This document shows positions 11,401-21,791 of a DNA stretch of 64,000 nucleotides, in pieces. Both the position numbers and the translations under genes were made by a program. Source of the DNA: Galeruca laticollis (taxonomy: Eukaryota > Arthropoda > Insecta > Coleoptera > Chrysomelidae); the NCBI GenBank assembly GCA_963921935.1, contig OY998181.1, forward strand, positions 136,547,423 to 136,611,422, in the 5' to 3' direction. Numbering within the stretch: the first letter of the stretch is position 1; each line of letters opens with the position of its first letter. The notes below the pieces were generated by a model. It did not search any database. It worked only from the letters and a program-made list of their open reading frames with translations, and was not told the origin of the DNA.

Positions 11401-11840
11401 TGAAATCTGATTCACTTTTAGTCCAGAGGCCGAGCTGCCAGATTGACAACGCCTTATTTTGGCTGCGGCTATAAGTCATCTCTTTTCTTTTTATGCAGTA
11501 ATTGAATAATAATTGGTTTAGGTTTGTTGGGAACTCGAGTGTTTGCTCTAAAAATAGTATCTATATCATCAGCAGTAATAGGGCATTCAACATGTTTACC
11601 TACCTTCTGAATAACATGTAGTCAATTTTCATTACTTTCCTCTTCAATTCCTTGTATTTCAATATTTTTAGAATGTAGGTTCTGTTCGAGTGTTTCTACA
11701 CGAGAAAAGAGGGATTGCACTTCTTTTTTCAGTAGGGCGTTTTCCTTTGATAACTCAGAATAACGATATTGATGATATGACTTCAATACTCCTAAATATT
11801 TCAAGACTCACCTCAACACTATAGGTTTTATCCTTCATGC
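8437..11840 (-). pseudogene. nearly full non-LTR retrotransposon (ORF1 + endonuclease-RT ORF2), Jockey superfamily
   Basis: Minus strand, read from 11840 down. ORF1 begins with a coiled coil (ELSKENALLKKEVQSLFSRV, then NIEIQGIEEESNEN at 11804-11622), continues through PNKPKPIIIQLL near 11520 and ends near 11222. ORF2 has an APE endonuclease at 11175-10571 (GVLIGVR, LICGDFNLP), a linker and early RT at 10480-9614 (KAAGADKIPTLLIKNC, WKTALIIPIFKSG), VYTDFSRAFEKIDH at 9568-9320, GVPQRSHLGPLLFNIYINDI and the catalytic KYADDLKMYL at 9386-8796, and an RT C-terminal tail at 8688-8437. Several shifts and one stop break it, but domain order is complete. No polyA or duplication was found at the 3' end. 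Confidence 0.87.
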
Positions 11841-12113
11841 TCGCTGCAACTTCACATTTAACCCTTCATGTGTAAGGTAAAAAAATATAACACGGAGCGT
11901 AAGGTGGGTGGAATATACCCGGAAAGCAAATTGCAGTAAAATTTAATTATATTAAGTAAATACCTAGTTGTTTATGTAACATATATACCATTTGTCATTG
12001 TTTTATACGCAGATTAAGTAAATATTACAATTTAAATAAAATTGACTCTCAATGAACTATGGGTTTCGATCCTACCCCGGATTCGTTCCTTTGTACCGAA
12101 TCCGGCCGGAACG

Positions 12114-13753
12114 GGCGGCCATGAATTCGGCACCACATACCTGCTCCTTAATCTCTACGCATGAATTCGGCACTAGACCTCGGATTACACATTATTCAAG
12201 TACTCGAACTGGGCACCGTTTATCAACTTCATCTTATTACCTAATTGTTTCGTATTCTCAAAATTTAAAAAAACAGAGACTAGAAATAAATGTATTTATT
12301 TTTGCATTGTTCTACACTATGGACATTGTTTATAAAAATATCCTAGACATTTAACAAATTGTAGCCTATCTATTTTATTTACAAAGTAGTCAGCAATTTT
12401 TTGTTCTAAAAATACTTGTCGGCATTTTGTTTTAAGATCCTTGTGGCGCACAGGTTCATGAACACTATTTAGTTCAACATATGTCTGAGTTTGAAAATTG
12501 TTTAAAATGTTAATAAACATAAATAGCGATGAATGTGTTTTATAAAAGCATTCATTAAATTTTGAATGAAATGATTCGCAGCAATTAGTTGCTCTAGTGA
12601 TTGAACTAGTGCAACTAGCCCAAATTTTAGGTGGAAACATAGCTTGCTGTTCATCTATATAATTTTCCAGTATATAATCTGAAAACTCGATTACTCTGCT
12701 GTCATTAGGTTGAGTACTCATTAAATCTAAAGCAAAACAGTCTGATACTTCACTAGGCTGTAAAAATGGCAAACCAAAGACATAGTTTAGCCATCTTCCT
12801 ACTCAATTATTTGCATCACGATACTCTGAAGCCAAACCTAGTTTTTGAAGTTTTCTGTACCAACTTTGGGCCAGATGAAATCGATACCCTATTATCATCA
12901 CCATGGGCCAAACAAATTCTATAGCATTATGTTTACTTTTCTCAAAGTCTACTACAATAAACTTTGGATTAAAATCTAAATCTACTTCTCGACACTTTTT
13001 TTTAATAAATTGAAATGTGTCTATATAAACTGAGGTACTCTTACTTCGTAAAATAGAAAACACTAGTGAAATGTAATGACCATTAATAAAAGTATGTAAA
13101 GTAAATAGTTGAAAAAAATAATTTAAACAATAATTAAACGTACCATCTAAATATATTGTGTCGCAATTACACAAAACACGTAAATTTGTTTCGCAAGAAA
13201 ATACTATAATTTGCTATTCCAGCTCAACACCTGTCAAAAAAATTTCCCCTTCAATTGTTTTACATTCCAAATTTTGTAAAACTCAATGGTTTCTTCTGCA
13301 CTCGTCTGTAAACTTGGCTGCATTTTCTTTCGCTTGTAGTAGACATTATTTCTTATATAATTAATATCTCTTACAGATAAAGTGTCCATTGCTTCTACAT
13401 GGTTTTTCAATGCTAAATGAATAATTTTCGAAGGTTTTTCTGTAATGTCTTCTTCTGCCTTCCTTTTGGCACTGTTGCTAACTAAAATAATAATATCCAA
13501 TCAGTAGTTGCTTTTTAAATAAATACGACACAATAAACATAAATAAAGCACAAATAAATTTAAAAAATACATATCCACAAACCTATTTGCCTGTTTAGCG
13601 CCTTCGTATTTTTGGGATGTGTATGTTCCAATTCACATCTTGATATGACTTTTTCAGGCCCCACAGTCCAGTGCTGAATTCATGTATCTTGTCCAGGTAA
13701 AGAGGGGGTGCAGGTAATAGGGGATTATAATAGTGCCGAATTCGTTGACGCTC
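12114..13753 (-). mobile_element. Mutator-like (MULE) element, copy 1
   Basis: A 9-bp duplication GCCGGAACG flanks the element at 12105-12113 and 13754-13762. The left end reads GGCGGCCATGAATTCGGCAC; the reverse complement of the right end reads GAGCGTCAACGAATTCGGCAC. Further copies of GAATTCGGCAC and GAATTCAGCAC lie just inside each end. Nine-base duplications are usual for MULEs, and copy 2 in this window also has one. Confidence 0.9.
12317..13660 (-). pseudogene. MULE transposase with degenerate FLYWCH domain
   Basis: Same family as the intact gene at 19695-21083. The N-terminal FLYWCH finger is reduced to CELEHTHPKNTK near 13640-13570. Then come NSAKRKAEEDITEKPSKII and the MULE core: IYLDGTFNYCLNYFFQLFT (first Asp), FIVVDFEKSKHNA (second Asp), YRFHLAQSWYRKLQ and NCCESFHSKFNE (Glu). 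A stop interrupts the region near 12800 (after DANN), before LNYVFGLPFLQPSEVSDCF. The reading frame is also broken near 13234-13180. It lacks a full N-terminus and is not functional. Confidence 0.88.
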
Positions 13754-13762
13754 GCCGGAACG

Positions 13763-13985
13763 ACACATCACTAATTATTCTGTACTATAATGTTAGCGGT
13801 AACAGCGCAGTAAATTTCCAAGATCGAGAGATGTTATCAAAATGTTATTCCGCTTTTAATGTAACTTACATCGATGTATAACATTTTCGCTGTTAAAATA
13901 ACGCCGACCAAAACATTCGACGTTAGGAGTGTTTTGACACTATTCGTGATAAGTTGAATTGTAAATTTTCAAGAAATAAATCAAA
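13763..13985. other. no gene; 5' flank of Harbinger copy 2
   Basis: AT-rich sequence upstream of the second Harbinger transposase. It may hold its promoter and left terminus, but I could not match a TIR with the right side. Confidence 0.35.
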
Positions 13986-15403
13986 ATGAAAAATATCATC
14001 CCAATTTCGGCATACGGTTTATATGAGGCAGATTACCGACGGTAAGTGTGTATTAGCAAAAAAATAAGCCACATTTTAAGGTTATAATTTGGAATATGTT
14101 TTTAGGAATTATATGCGTTTGATATACCGGAAGACCTCTTTATTACTTATTACAGGCTAAACAAAGAAATTGTTACGGTATTAATTCGTTACTTAGAACC
14201 ACATGCAAAAAATCCAGGAACTGCAAACGCCTTACCATTTGGATTAAAGGTATTACCTCTATTGATTTATTAAAATATAAATAATCAATAAGGTTTATAT
14301 TTAAGCTGTTCACTGCCTTGAGTTTCTTTGCAAATTGATCTTACCAAGTACCGATAGGCAACTCATCTTGCACCAATATCAGTCAAAGTTCGGTTAGCAG
14401 ATGTGTAACTGAAATAAGTGAATTGATCGTACATTACATGCCCGAAATTATAAAATTTCCATCTACTATGGAAATGAAAAATAATGTGAAGATTGGCTTA
14501 GTAAAAATGATTATTTGTAGCTATAAAGTTTGTGGTGTAACTTCCAACAAATTTTCTGAATATATATTCTATTTTATAGATTCAACAACAAGTGGGGGTT
14601 GCCAGGAATTATTGGCGCAATAGATGGCACCTATGTTAAAATTGTTGCACCACCAACTACTGATTTACAGAATCCTCCTTTTGTATTTATTAATAGAAAA
14701 GGAAAGCATTCTATAAATGTAATGCTTGTAAGTATTTCAATAGTCATAATAGTTGTTTTTTACTTGATAGTTTTCAGATTTCAGATTCAGAATGTAGAAT
14801 CTTAGCAGTAAATGTTAGGTTCCCTGGATCGGTTCACGATTCAGCTATATGGTCAATGACTAACACCCAGAATTATTTACTGAATGAATATTCCAATGGC
14901 CATAGGCATTCATTTTTAATTGGTAGGTATACATGGAGTAGATTTCCTTGTTATATTTAAAAAAAATGTTTAGGTGATAGTGGTTATCCTTTAGAACCGT
15001 TGCTTTTAACTGCCTACATCAATCCGAATGAAGGGACTCCAGAAGCAGAATTTAATTCTCGATTTAAAAGTGCAAGGAATATTATTGAGGGAACTCATGG
15101 TATTTTGAAGGTGAGATTCCGATGTCTTTCAAAAGAAAGAATACTTCATTATTAACCTGAAAAAGCAGGAAAGATCATTAACTTCTTGTTGTGCTTTGCA
15201 CAACATTGCGATAAATGACAGACTGCCACTCGATGATTTTATCCCCAATGAAAATCAAGAGGAACAATTATTTGAAGACAATGTTGGTAAGGAGTTTAGT
15301 TCTAACTTTTTAATTGAGCAGTTTATGAAAACTATTTTGCTTTGTTGCAGGAAATGTACAATACAATGATTTATTGGAAGCTGGCCGAGCAGCTAGGGCA
15401 TAA
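13986..15403 (+). pseudogene. HARBI1-like transposase, Harbinger copy 2, about seven exons
   Basis: Multi-exon DDE nuclease of a different Harbinger subfamily from copy 1. Exon 1 starts MKNIIPISAYGLYEADYR. The next exon gives ELYAFDIPEDLFITYYRLNK, then FTALSFFAN, a TGA stop, and SSVSRCVTEISELIVHYMPE. A further exon gives FNNKWGLPGIIGAIDGTYVK (first Asp), then RFPGSVHDSAIW (second Asp), GDSGYPLEPLLLTAY, FKSARNIIEGTHGILK (Glu), CALHNIAI, and finally GRAARA with a stop at 15401-15403. Exon junctions have GT-AG ends, for example 14728, 14940 and 15110. The stop and a probable frame problem at exon 1/2 make this copy defective, though conservation is high. Confidence 0.82.
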
Positions 15404-15606
15404 TATTATATAAACAATTTATTGTAATTTTTTAATAAATTTTTATTCAAAAATAATAGATATTGTTTTAGTAACAAAATAAATAATATTCTTTGGATAT
15501 AACAAAAACCAACAAGGTTGACATGTACCAAAAAATTATCAACCATTCATGTTGAAGCTCGGGTGTTCAAACTTATATTTTTGAATTTCAAAATTTAGTT
15601 TCATTC

Positions 15607-15771
15607 CCTAGTAAACGTGGCCCAGGACGACGGAGAAATTCATGGCTCAAAAATCTCAGGACATGGTTTTCAACAACTACTACAGGACTATTCCGTGCAG
15701 CAGCAAATAAAATCATAATAGCCAGAATGATCGCCAACATCCGGACCGGATAGGCACTAGAAGAAGAAGAA
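15607..15771 (+). mobile_element. 5'-truncated 3' tail of a non-LTR retrotransposon
   Basis: A 9-bp duplication GTTTCATTC lies at 15598-15606 and 15772-15780. The 165-bp insert encodes an RT C-terminal tail (GRRRNSWLKNLRTW, then LFRAAANKIIIARMIANIR) and ends in a short AGA/GAA tail. This is the classic structure of a severely 5'-truncated insertion. It sits three bases from the stop of the accessory gene on the other strand. Confidence 0.88.
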
Positions 15772-15774
15772 GTT

Positions 15775-16431
15775 TCATTCAATTTGTAATTTTTCAGTTT
15801 CTATGACTTTATAAGTTTCTGCCAATTGTTCAATTGAGGCTGCAATCTTTTCATTTGGCTTTATGCTTTTATCAAATGCCTCCAAAATATTTTCGCTATC
15901 TCATTTAAAGGAGGTGGTCGCCTATGTTTGTTTTTATCTGTTGATTCTACTTGGTCCGCAAGAGGCATCATTTCACTGGAACTTATTGGAAGCCCACCTT
16001 CCTCAACATCTTCAAATCCGGTGACCGTAACCCTTCTCCAAACAGTTAAACCCCTATCTTGTAATGATGTTAACTTTAAGTTGGATGATGGACCTACACC
16101 CGTTGCGTTCCTGCTTATTATGATTTTCCTGTATTTATATATTTAGAACGCGTAGAGTTCTTCCAATCTTTGAACCTCTGTAAATTAAATCATTTGTAAC
16201 ATACATACACATTTTTTTTAACAAAAATACCCTTTTCCATTCTTCAACGGGCAATTGCGGTCCATTACCAGTTGCATTTAGTTTGTTTACGAGTGATTTC
16301 CATTTATTTTCTATGTAATTTTCACCCAAAGTTGGGTTAATTGTTCCACTCCTAAATATATAATCATTTTCCATTTCATTCAAATATAATTCATATTGTT
16401 CATCATATGTCTTTCTTTTTCGTTTGTCCAC
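15775..16431 (-). pseudogene. Myb/SANT-like accessory protein of Harbinger copy 2
   Basis: Likely the DNA-binding partner of the tail-to-tail transposase. It starts MDKRKRKTYDEQYELYLNEM and continues WKSLVNKLNATGNGPQLP with EEWKRVF, a trihelix-like layout common in Harbinger partners. An intron-like gap and frame change separate this from a middle part (GVGPSSNLKLTSLQDRG, DVEEGGLPISSSE) at about 16100-15930. A further shift near 15900 leads to the C-terminal helix ENILEAFDKSIKPNEKIAAS ending LQIE before TGA at 15775-15777. Confidence 0.7.
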
Positions 16432-16439
16432 AATACAAT

Positions 16440-17328
16440 ACTTAATTGTTTAATAATTTATTTCACAAATTATATCATCTAAGTACTTACTGTTCACATG
16501 ATGTGTTAGCAAATTCATCCTTTTTTGATAAAAATGCTGAATATTAATATACCCACAAATAAAGTATCTAGATATATACTTATAACGATAACCGAAAATT
16601 TCTTGGCCTCTTGCTATACAATATCCGACTAATAACCTAATAATTAGGCAATCCAAACCACGTGACTATTTAGCTTATTCAAACATTGGATTCAGTACCG
16701 TCATTTATGTTTAGAAAGCTGCAGAGTTTTATAGCTATCAAACGGTTTATTTGTATTTTGTGGGGTTTTAAGGTGTTTTGTAGTGTTTGAGAAGGACAAT
16801 TTTCCTATTTTAAGATGAAGAGTGCTTATTTTAAATCGTTATTAGTGGAAAATCCAGATGTTGGAGAAACATAAATAGTTTAGCTAATAGATTATATTAT
16901 GTTTAACCTTCTGCAATTAAATCAGTGTTGTATTTTTTGTAAATAAATGTAGAACTAAGTTAGCCTTTCATTAATTGTAAGGAATAATATATGTATTTGG
17001 AATTATGTAATGAGTTTATAAATGATTATTTTTTGTAGATGTTGTCTTGTGAAATTGTTTCTATGACCTAAGGGGTTTTATTTTCTAGCCTTTTTTGGTT
17101 TTTGGAAAAAAAATAAACTGTTATATAAGGGTTTTATTTTGTTATTGTCCCTAAAGTGTCTGGCATTAGAAAAACAATTATTTTACACTACAAAATATAA
17201 ATTTATTTCATTTTGACATGTGTGCATTACAATACATATTTCTAATATTAACATGAGTAAAATGAATGAACTTCAGCCTCATTGTTCTAAGAATATGATC
17301 TTATTGACAAAGCTATGTAAAAATATAT
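16440..17328. other. no gene recognised
   Basis: AT-rich sequence between Harbinger copy 2 and the pogo element. It probably includes the right end of Harbinger copy 2; GGATTCAGTACCG near 16690 weakly mirrors TGTACCGAATCC near 12095, which I do not consider proof. Confidence 0.3.
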
Positions 17329-17857
17329 TAGGGGAGGATCGGGCAAAGTGGATAAGTTAAGACCAAATATCCAGTACTACCTATAGTCTATTTGAAAATC
17401 AAGAGAGAGTAAATTCCCAGAAATGTTTTGCAGTTATCAGTGTTAAAGGCAGTAAACCATAGACGTGCGTTTTCAAAATTAAATTAATATGGAAATAGAA
17501 ATATTTAATTTGTTTTAGTTATTTATACCTAGATTACCAATTTTAGATAGATAAACATAATTCGTAAGTAGTAATTTAATTTGGGTAAAATGAAGAAAAA
17601 GTCAATATTATTTTAGGCATTTTGTTTTAGGCATATGTTTATTTATAAAATATGTATATAATATGTAGAGATAATTACAATTATTTATAAATTAATATGA
17701 GGAGCTAAAAAAACAATTAAGTAGGTATATGAGAAGAACAAAACCAACCGCAAGGATAAAATTTGACGAGCAACATGCAAAAAATACGACAATATTAAAT
17801 CTTAAAAAATTAAAATCTAAAAATAAAATTAAAGTACATAAATTAATAATTTTAAAG

Positions 17858-19216
17858 TTATGGTTCCTCGCACTCTGTGTCAGAAGATTCACCATCTGAT
17901 TCTAGAGAAATTACAATGGGCTCTATAGTAATATCAATTATGTTATCTAGCTCCCACATTTTTTTTCCTATTTCTGTAACGTGTCTAATACATTTTTGCC
18001 AATTTTCACTTGTTACTTCAGATATTGCCTTATTGAAGAGATTTTTAACATCTGATAATTTAAAAGTCGTGTTATTTCTGGCAACATAACCTTTAACTTG
18101 AGCCCATATTAATTCTATCGGATTCATCTCACAATGGTAGGGTGGTAAACGAAGGATTTCAATTTCTCGTTTTTTGGCTATCTCCTCAATATTATATTTT
18201 TTATAATTTTGCTTATGTTTTTTAGCAATAGTTAACAATTCTGCCCTCAGCATTGTATTGTCAAAGGCTAAATTTTTAGAAGATAACCATTTTGCAATTT
18301 CATCCTTTTTCCATTTAGTGGTTGGTAAAGGTTCAAGTAATCTGGAGTGGTAACTTGCATTGTCCATTATAATAACCGATCCTTTTGGTATGAATTGAAT
18401 CATCTGTTCAAAATATTCCTCAAACACGTCTCCATTCATTTCTTCGTGATAATCAACGGTTTTTTTTTATTCAAATAAGAGTAAACCATTCTCAAGAAAA
18501 CCGTTTGTACTGCCTATATGACAAATAATTAATCTTTTACCTTTTCCTATAGGTTCCTTAAAACCAGTAGTATATCCTTCTAGAAAAGCTTGATGGGATG
18601 ATTTTATATTTTTGTCTTTCCAAACTCTTCCTACACAATGTCCTTCATTAACCCATGTTTCATCTAAATAATAAATGTTTTTATTTTGAGCTTTAACTTG
18701 TTGTATTCTTCTGAGGTACTGTCTTCTCCAACATACAATTTCTTCAGAATCAATTATCATTGAGTGTCTGCCCATTTTTTCAAATTTAAAGTTTAACTCA
18801 TGTAACACTTTCCATAGTTTATCCCGGCTTATTGTGGGTAAATCAACATCATTCGTAATGGCTTGCAAAACTTTATCTAAAGTTGGTATTTGCTTGTTTA
18901 TAAAAAATGAGTGAACAAGCTTACGAATAGCATTTTTAAAAAACTCGTCCACGTTGACTTTTAATAGTTTTGGTCTACCTGGTTTCGGCTTTGGTGAGGT
19001 TACTCCACCTGATTTTTCCTCCTTTAGAACTCTATATATTGTAGATTTTTCATATCCCATTGCCTTAGATGTTGTTTCAACTACACTGTCAATAGTGTTT
19101 GAGGGATTTTGATGTTTAAAATAGTGGTACACATTCACTACAGCACTCTTTTCATTGAGCGATAAATGGTCTAGTTTTAATTTTTTCACTGGCGTATACT
19201 CACAAACTGCTTCCAT
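17858..19216 (-). pseudogene. Tc1/mariner-superfamily DDE transposase, one internal stop
   Basis: Starts MEAVCEYTPVKKLKLDHLS at 19216. The N-terminal part has two helix-turn-helix-like regions (KAMGYEKSTIYRVLKEE, then KPGRPKLLKVNVDEFF). The catalytic core is split by a single in-frame TAA at 18467-18469 after GLLLFE; the same frame continues KKTVDYHEEMNGDVFEEYFE. Motifs are IYYLDETWVNEGH (first Asp), GSVIIMDNASYHSR (second Asp) and LPPYHCEMNPIELIWAQVKG (Glu). The tail is acidic (SDGESSDTECEEP). About 452 codons in all; apart from this stop the gene looks intact. Confidence 0.9.
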
Positions 19217-19318
19217 TTTTAGTCACTACTATTTGTCACGTTTATCGAAAATCAAATAACTGCATTTCTAGAAACTTAAGCACTATTTAAGTCAAAATAT
19301 CTGTCATTAGAAGCGGTC

Positions 19319-21292
19319 GGCGGGCGTAATTTCGGCCGGTAATCCCTTGGCCTACCTGCATAAATCAAAGGGTACCATTTATGACAGTGGTAATTTCGGC
19401 CGAGGGGTTGATGTTTACGATGAGATTAAAATATTGGTAATTACGCTTAATAGTTTCTGTAAAATATTAGTTGTGTATTTATTTGGAAATACCTAATCCT
19501 GTGTACCTGTCGGAAATACCTTTAATTTACTTATCTCTTTATTCTAATAACTATGTTGTACCTACTTAAGATTATTCCTTTAAATGTATAAAATTCACAA
19601 ATAACAGGTATAAAATTATTATAGCTAGTCAGTATTATAACTTATCTTTAAGCTACTAGTCGATAGAAAGCATAAAATATATTATTTGTATACGATGGCA
19701 TCAGTTTCAGTAATTAAGAGTTCACGCGGTTGTGACTTACTAGTTGTAGAAAAGTTTCAGTTTTGTAAACAGGACGTATTAAAAAGTGGTGAAGTACGTT
19801 GGAGGTGTATAAAGAAAAATTTAAGATGTTTAGCCAAACTGTACACTGTTGGTGCGGAATACACAGTTACTAGAAGTGAATTAATCCACAACCACGAGTC
19901 CGATGAAACTACGTTGGAGAGAAAAATAGTGACGACTTCATGCAAGCGCAAAGCTGAGGAAGACATATCGGAGAAACCTTCAAAAATTATTAAAAGCGTT
20001 CTTTCAAATCATTTGCCTGAGAATTTGTCATCGATAGATGTCAGTCTAATAAGAAGAAATTTGTACAACAGCCGCCGTAAGCTCTTACCAGCCCTGCCTA
20101 AGGATATTCACGATGTACATTCTGTACTCGATAGTTATGGACCGAAAACCACAACAGGTGAAAATTTTTTGTTTATTAACAGCACAGCTGATAATATCAT
20201 TGTTTTTTCTTGCCATACAAATATAATAAGTTTATGTAAAATGAAAGATTTTTACATGGATGGCACATTTTCTTATTGTACAAAATATTTTTATCAGTTA
20301 TTTACCATCCATGGACTGGAAAATGGGCATTATGTTCCTCTTTTGTATTGTCTGTTGCCCAATAAGACCAGTGACACATATATGAGACTTTTTCTGTTGG
20401 TAAAATCTAAAATTTTTGAACTTTATAATATTGTTTTTGAACCGAAGGAGGTATTTGTGGATTTTGAAATCGCAATTCATAACGCATTAAAAGTTGTCTT
20501 TCCCAAAACCAAACTAAATGGTTGTAGATTCCACTTGCACCAGGCGTGGTATAGGAAAATACAATCATTAGGGTTAACCCAAATGTATAAAGATAAAAAC
20601 TGCGAGGAAAGCAAATGGCTTACTCATACTTTTGGGCTAACTTATTTAGACCCCTCTGAAGTTGAAGATTGTTTCATATTTGATCTCATGTCATACAAAC
20701 CGGACCATAAACTTATAGATAAATACGCAGACTATTTATTAGAAAACTACATAGCGCCAGAATCTCATTTTCCACCAAATATATGGGCATATGAAAACCC
20801 ATCAATTAAAAGAACCACAAATGCCTGCGAATCATTCCATTCGCACTTTAATTCTAGTTTTTATTCAAGTCACCCTTCTATATTTATGTTTATAGAAAAA
20901 TTAAAAGATTGTCAGATCGATGCATATTTAAAAATAAAAAATTTAAATATTCCAGAAAAAATTAAAGACAAACAAGTAAAAAACAAACTAAAATTTATCG
21001 AAAACATGGTAAATATGCTTCGATCTGACAATATTTCTAGAATTAATTTCGTTAAATCTGTATCACATCAAAACGTTTTTTAAAAATTTATAGTTTACCT
21101 AAGTTATAGAAATAAGTTGATGTAATAATTTTATTGAAATAAAGAAATATTTTAATATAAAGCATTCTGTTATTTTATTTGATTTGCGGCCGAAAATACC
21201 TATGAGATAAGGAAGCAACTTAAAACCTCCGGCCGAATTTACCTACCGGCTTTTAGTACCTGCCCTTTTTCCGGCCGAAATTACATCCGCCC
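19319..21292 (+). mobile_element. MULE element copy 2, intact, inside the Tc1-like element
   Basis: Flanked by GAAGCGGTC (19310-19318) and GAAGCGGTT (21293-21301), a 9-bp duplication with one difference. The left end reads GGCGGGCGTAATTTCGGCCG and the reverse complement of the right reads GGGCGGATGTAATTTCGGCC. Further TTCGGCCG copies lie subterminally on both sides (19394-19401, 21188-21235). It carries a complete open transposase gene. Confidence 0.93.
19695..21083 (+). CDS. MULE transposase, FLYWCH + DDE, intact (462 aa)
   Basis: I take ATG 19695 (MASVSVIKSSRG) rather than a TTG three codons upstream. Residues about 8-70 form a FLYWCH zinc finger: VRWRC at 35-38, C45, and HNH at 65-67. A basic patch CKRKAEEDISEKPSK follows. 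The MULE core has FYMDGTFSYC (Asp about 189), FVDFEIAIHNAL (Asp about 256), GCRFHLHQAWYRK, and NACESFHSHFNSSFY (Glu about 379). No stop or shift interrupts 462 codons, and the element has TIRs and a near-perfect duplication, so it may have been active recently. Copy 1 on the opposite strand is its degraded relative. Confidence 0.93.
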   Translation: MASVSVIKSSRGCDLLVVEKFQFCKQDVLKSGEVRWRCIKKNLRCLAKLYTVGAEYTVTRSELIHNHESDETTLERKIVTTSCKRKAEEDISEKPSKIIKSVLSNHLPENLSSIDVSLIRRNLYNSRRKLLPALPKDIHDVHSVLDSYGPKTTTGENFLFINSTADNIIVFSCHTNIISLCKMKDFYMDGTFSYCTKYFYQLFTIHGLENGHYVPLLYCLLPNKTSDTYMRLFLLVKSKIFELYNIVFEPKEVFVDFEIAIHNALKVVFPKTKLNGCRFHLHQAWYRKIQSLGLTQMYKDKNCEESKWLTHTFGLTYLDPSEVEDCFIFDLMSYKPDHKLIDKYADYLLENYIAPESHFPPNIWAYENPSIKRTTNACESFHSHFNSSFYSSHPSIFMFIEKLKDCQIDAYLKIKNLNIPEKIKDKQVKNKLKFIENMVNMLRSDNISRINFVKSVSHQNVF

Positions 21293-21791
21293 GAAGCGGT
21301 TGCCATTCTTGCCATTCGGCGGTCGTTAAATAACAATTATCCCTTTCTATTCTGGTTACGCCTATGACGCACGTTAATCCTCTTAGGCCTACTGTAGTAA
21401 CAATGAAAGATCATAAAATAATGTGATAGTCCAAGAAATGTAATAAATTTTGTATTGAAATTAACAAAAACCATTTAGAATGCATTACAAATATTGAAGT
21501 TTTACCGCACGTACTGTACTATAGTTTTGCATACCGAATTAGTTTTTATTCTGGGAATTTACTCTCTTGATTTTCAAATAGACTATAACTAAACGAAATA
21601 AAAAAAAATATAGCAAATGTTGACAGTAGGGATTGCTTTATTAAAATAAAATACAAAAATGCAGGTTTTTATAGGTTAGTAACACACGCGAACACTAAAA
21701 CTAAAATACATTTTATTCACTTTGCCCGATGATCTGGGTAACGCGAATAGTTGGTTAGGGTAAAGTGAATAAAATGAAACAATCAACTATT

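Larger units (their letters stand above)
17384..21585 (-). mobile_element. Tc1/mariner-like element inside pogo copy 1
   Basis: The left end TAGTCTATTTGAAAATCAAG (from 17384) and the reverse complement of the right end, TAGTCTATTTGAAAATCAAG (ending 21585), are identical; the TIR continues to about 40 bp with one 2-bp AG difference. TA lies outside both ends (17382-17383, 21586-21587). Pogo copy 2 shows the matching site without this insertion. The element has grown to 4.2 kb because a MULE inserted upstream of its transposase. Confidence 0.93.

Noticed and set aside
12052..12354. Open frame of 100 codons on the plus strand.
   Set aside because: It lies across the left end and TIR of MULE copy 1 and has no family motif.
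15588..15782. Minus-strand open frame with a hydrophobic stretch.
   Set aside because: It is the antisense of the truncated non-LTR tail, whose plus-strand reading matches RT C-termini.
16660..16700. Right TIR of Harbinger copy 2 (GGATTCAGTACCG).
   Set aside because: The only partner, near 12095, lies beyond the MULE, matches weakly, and no TWA duplication could be fixed.
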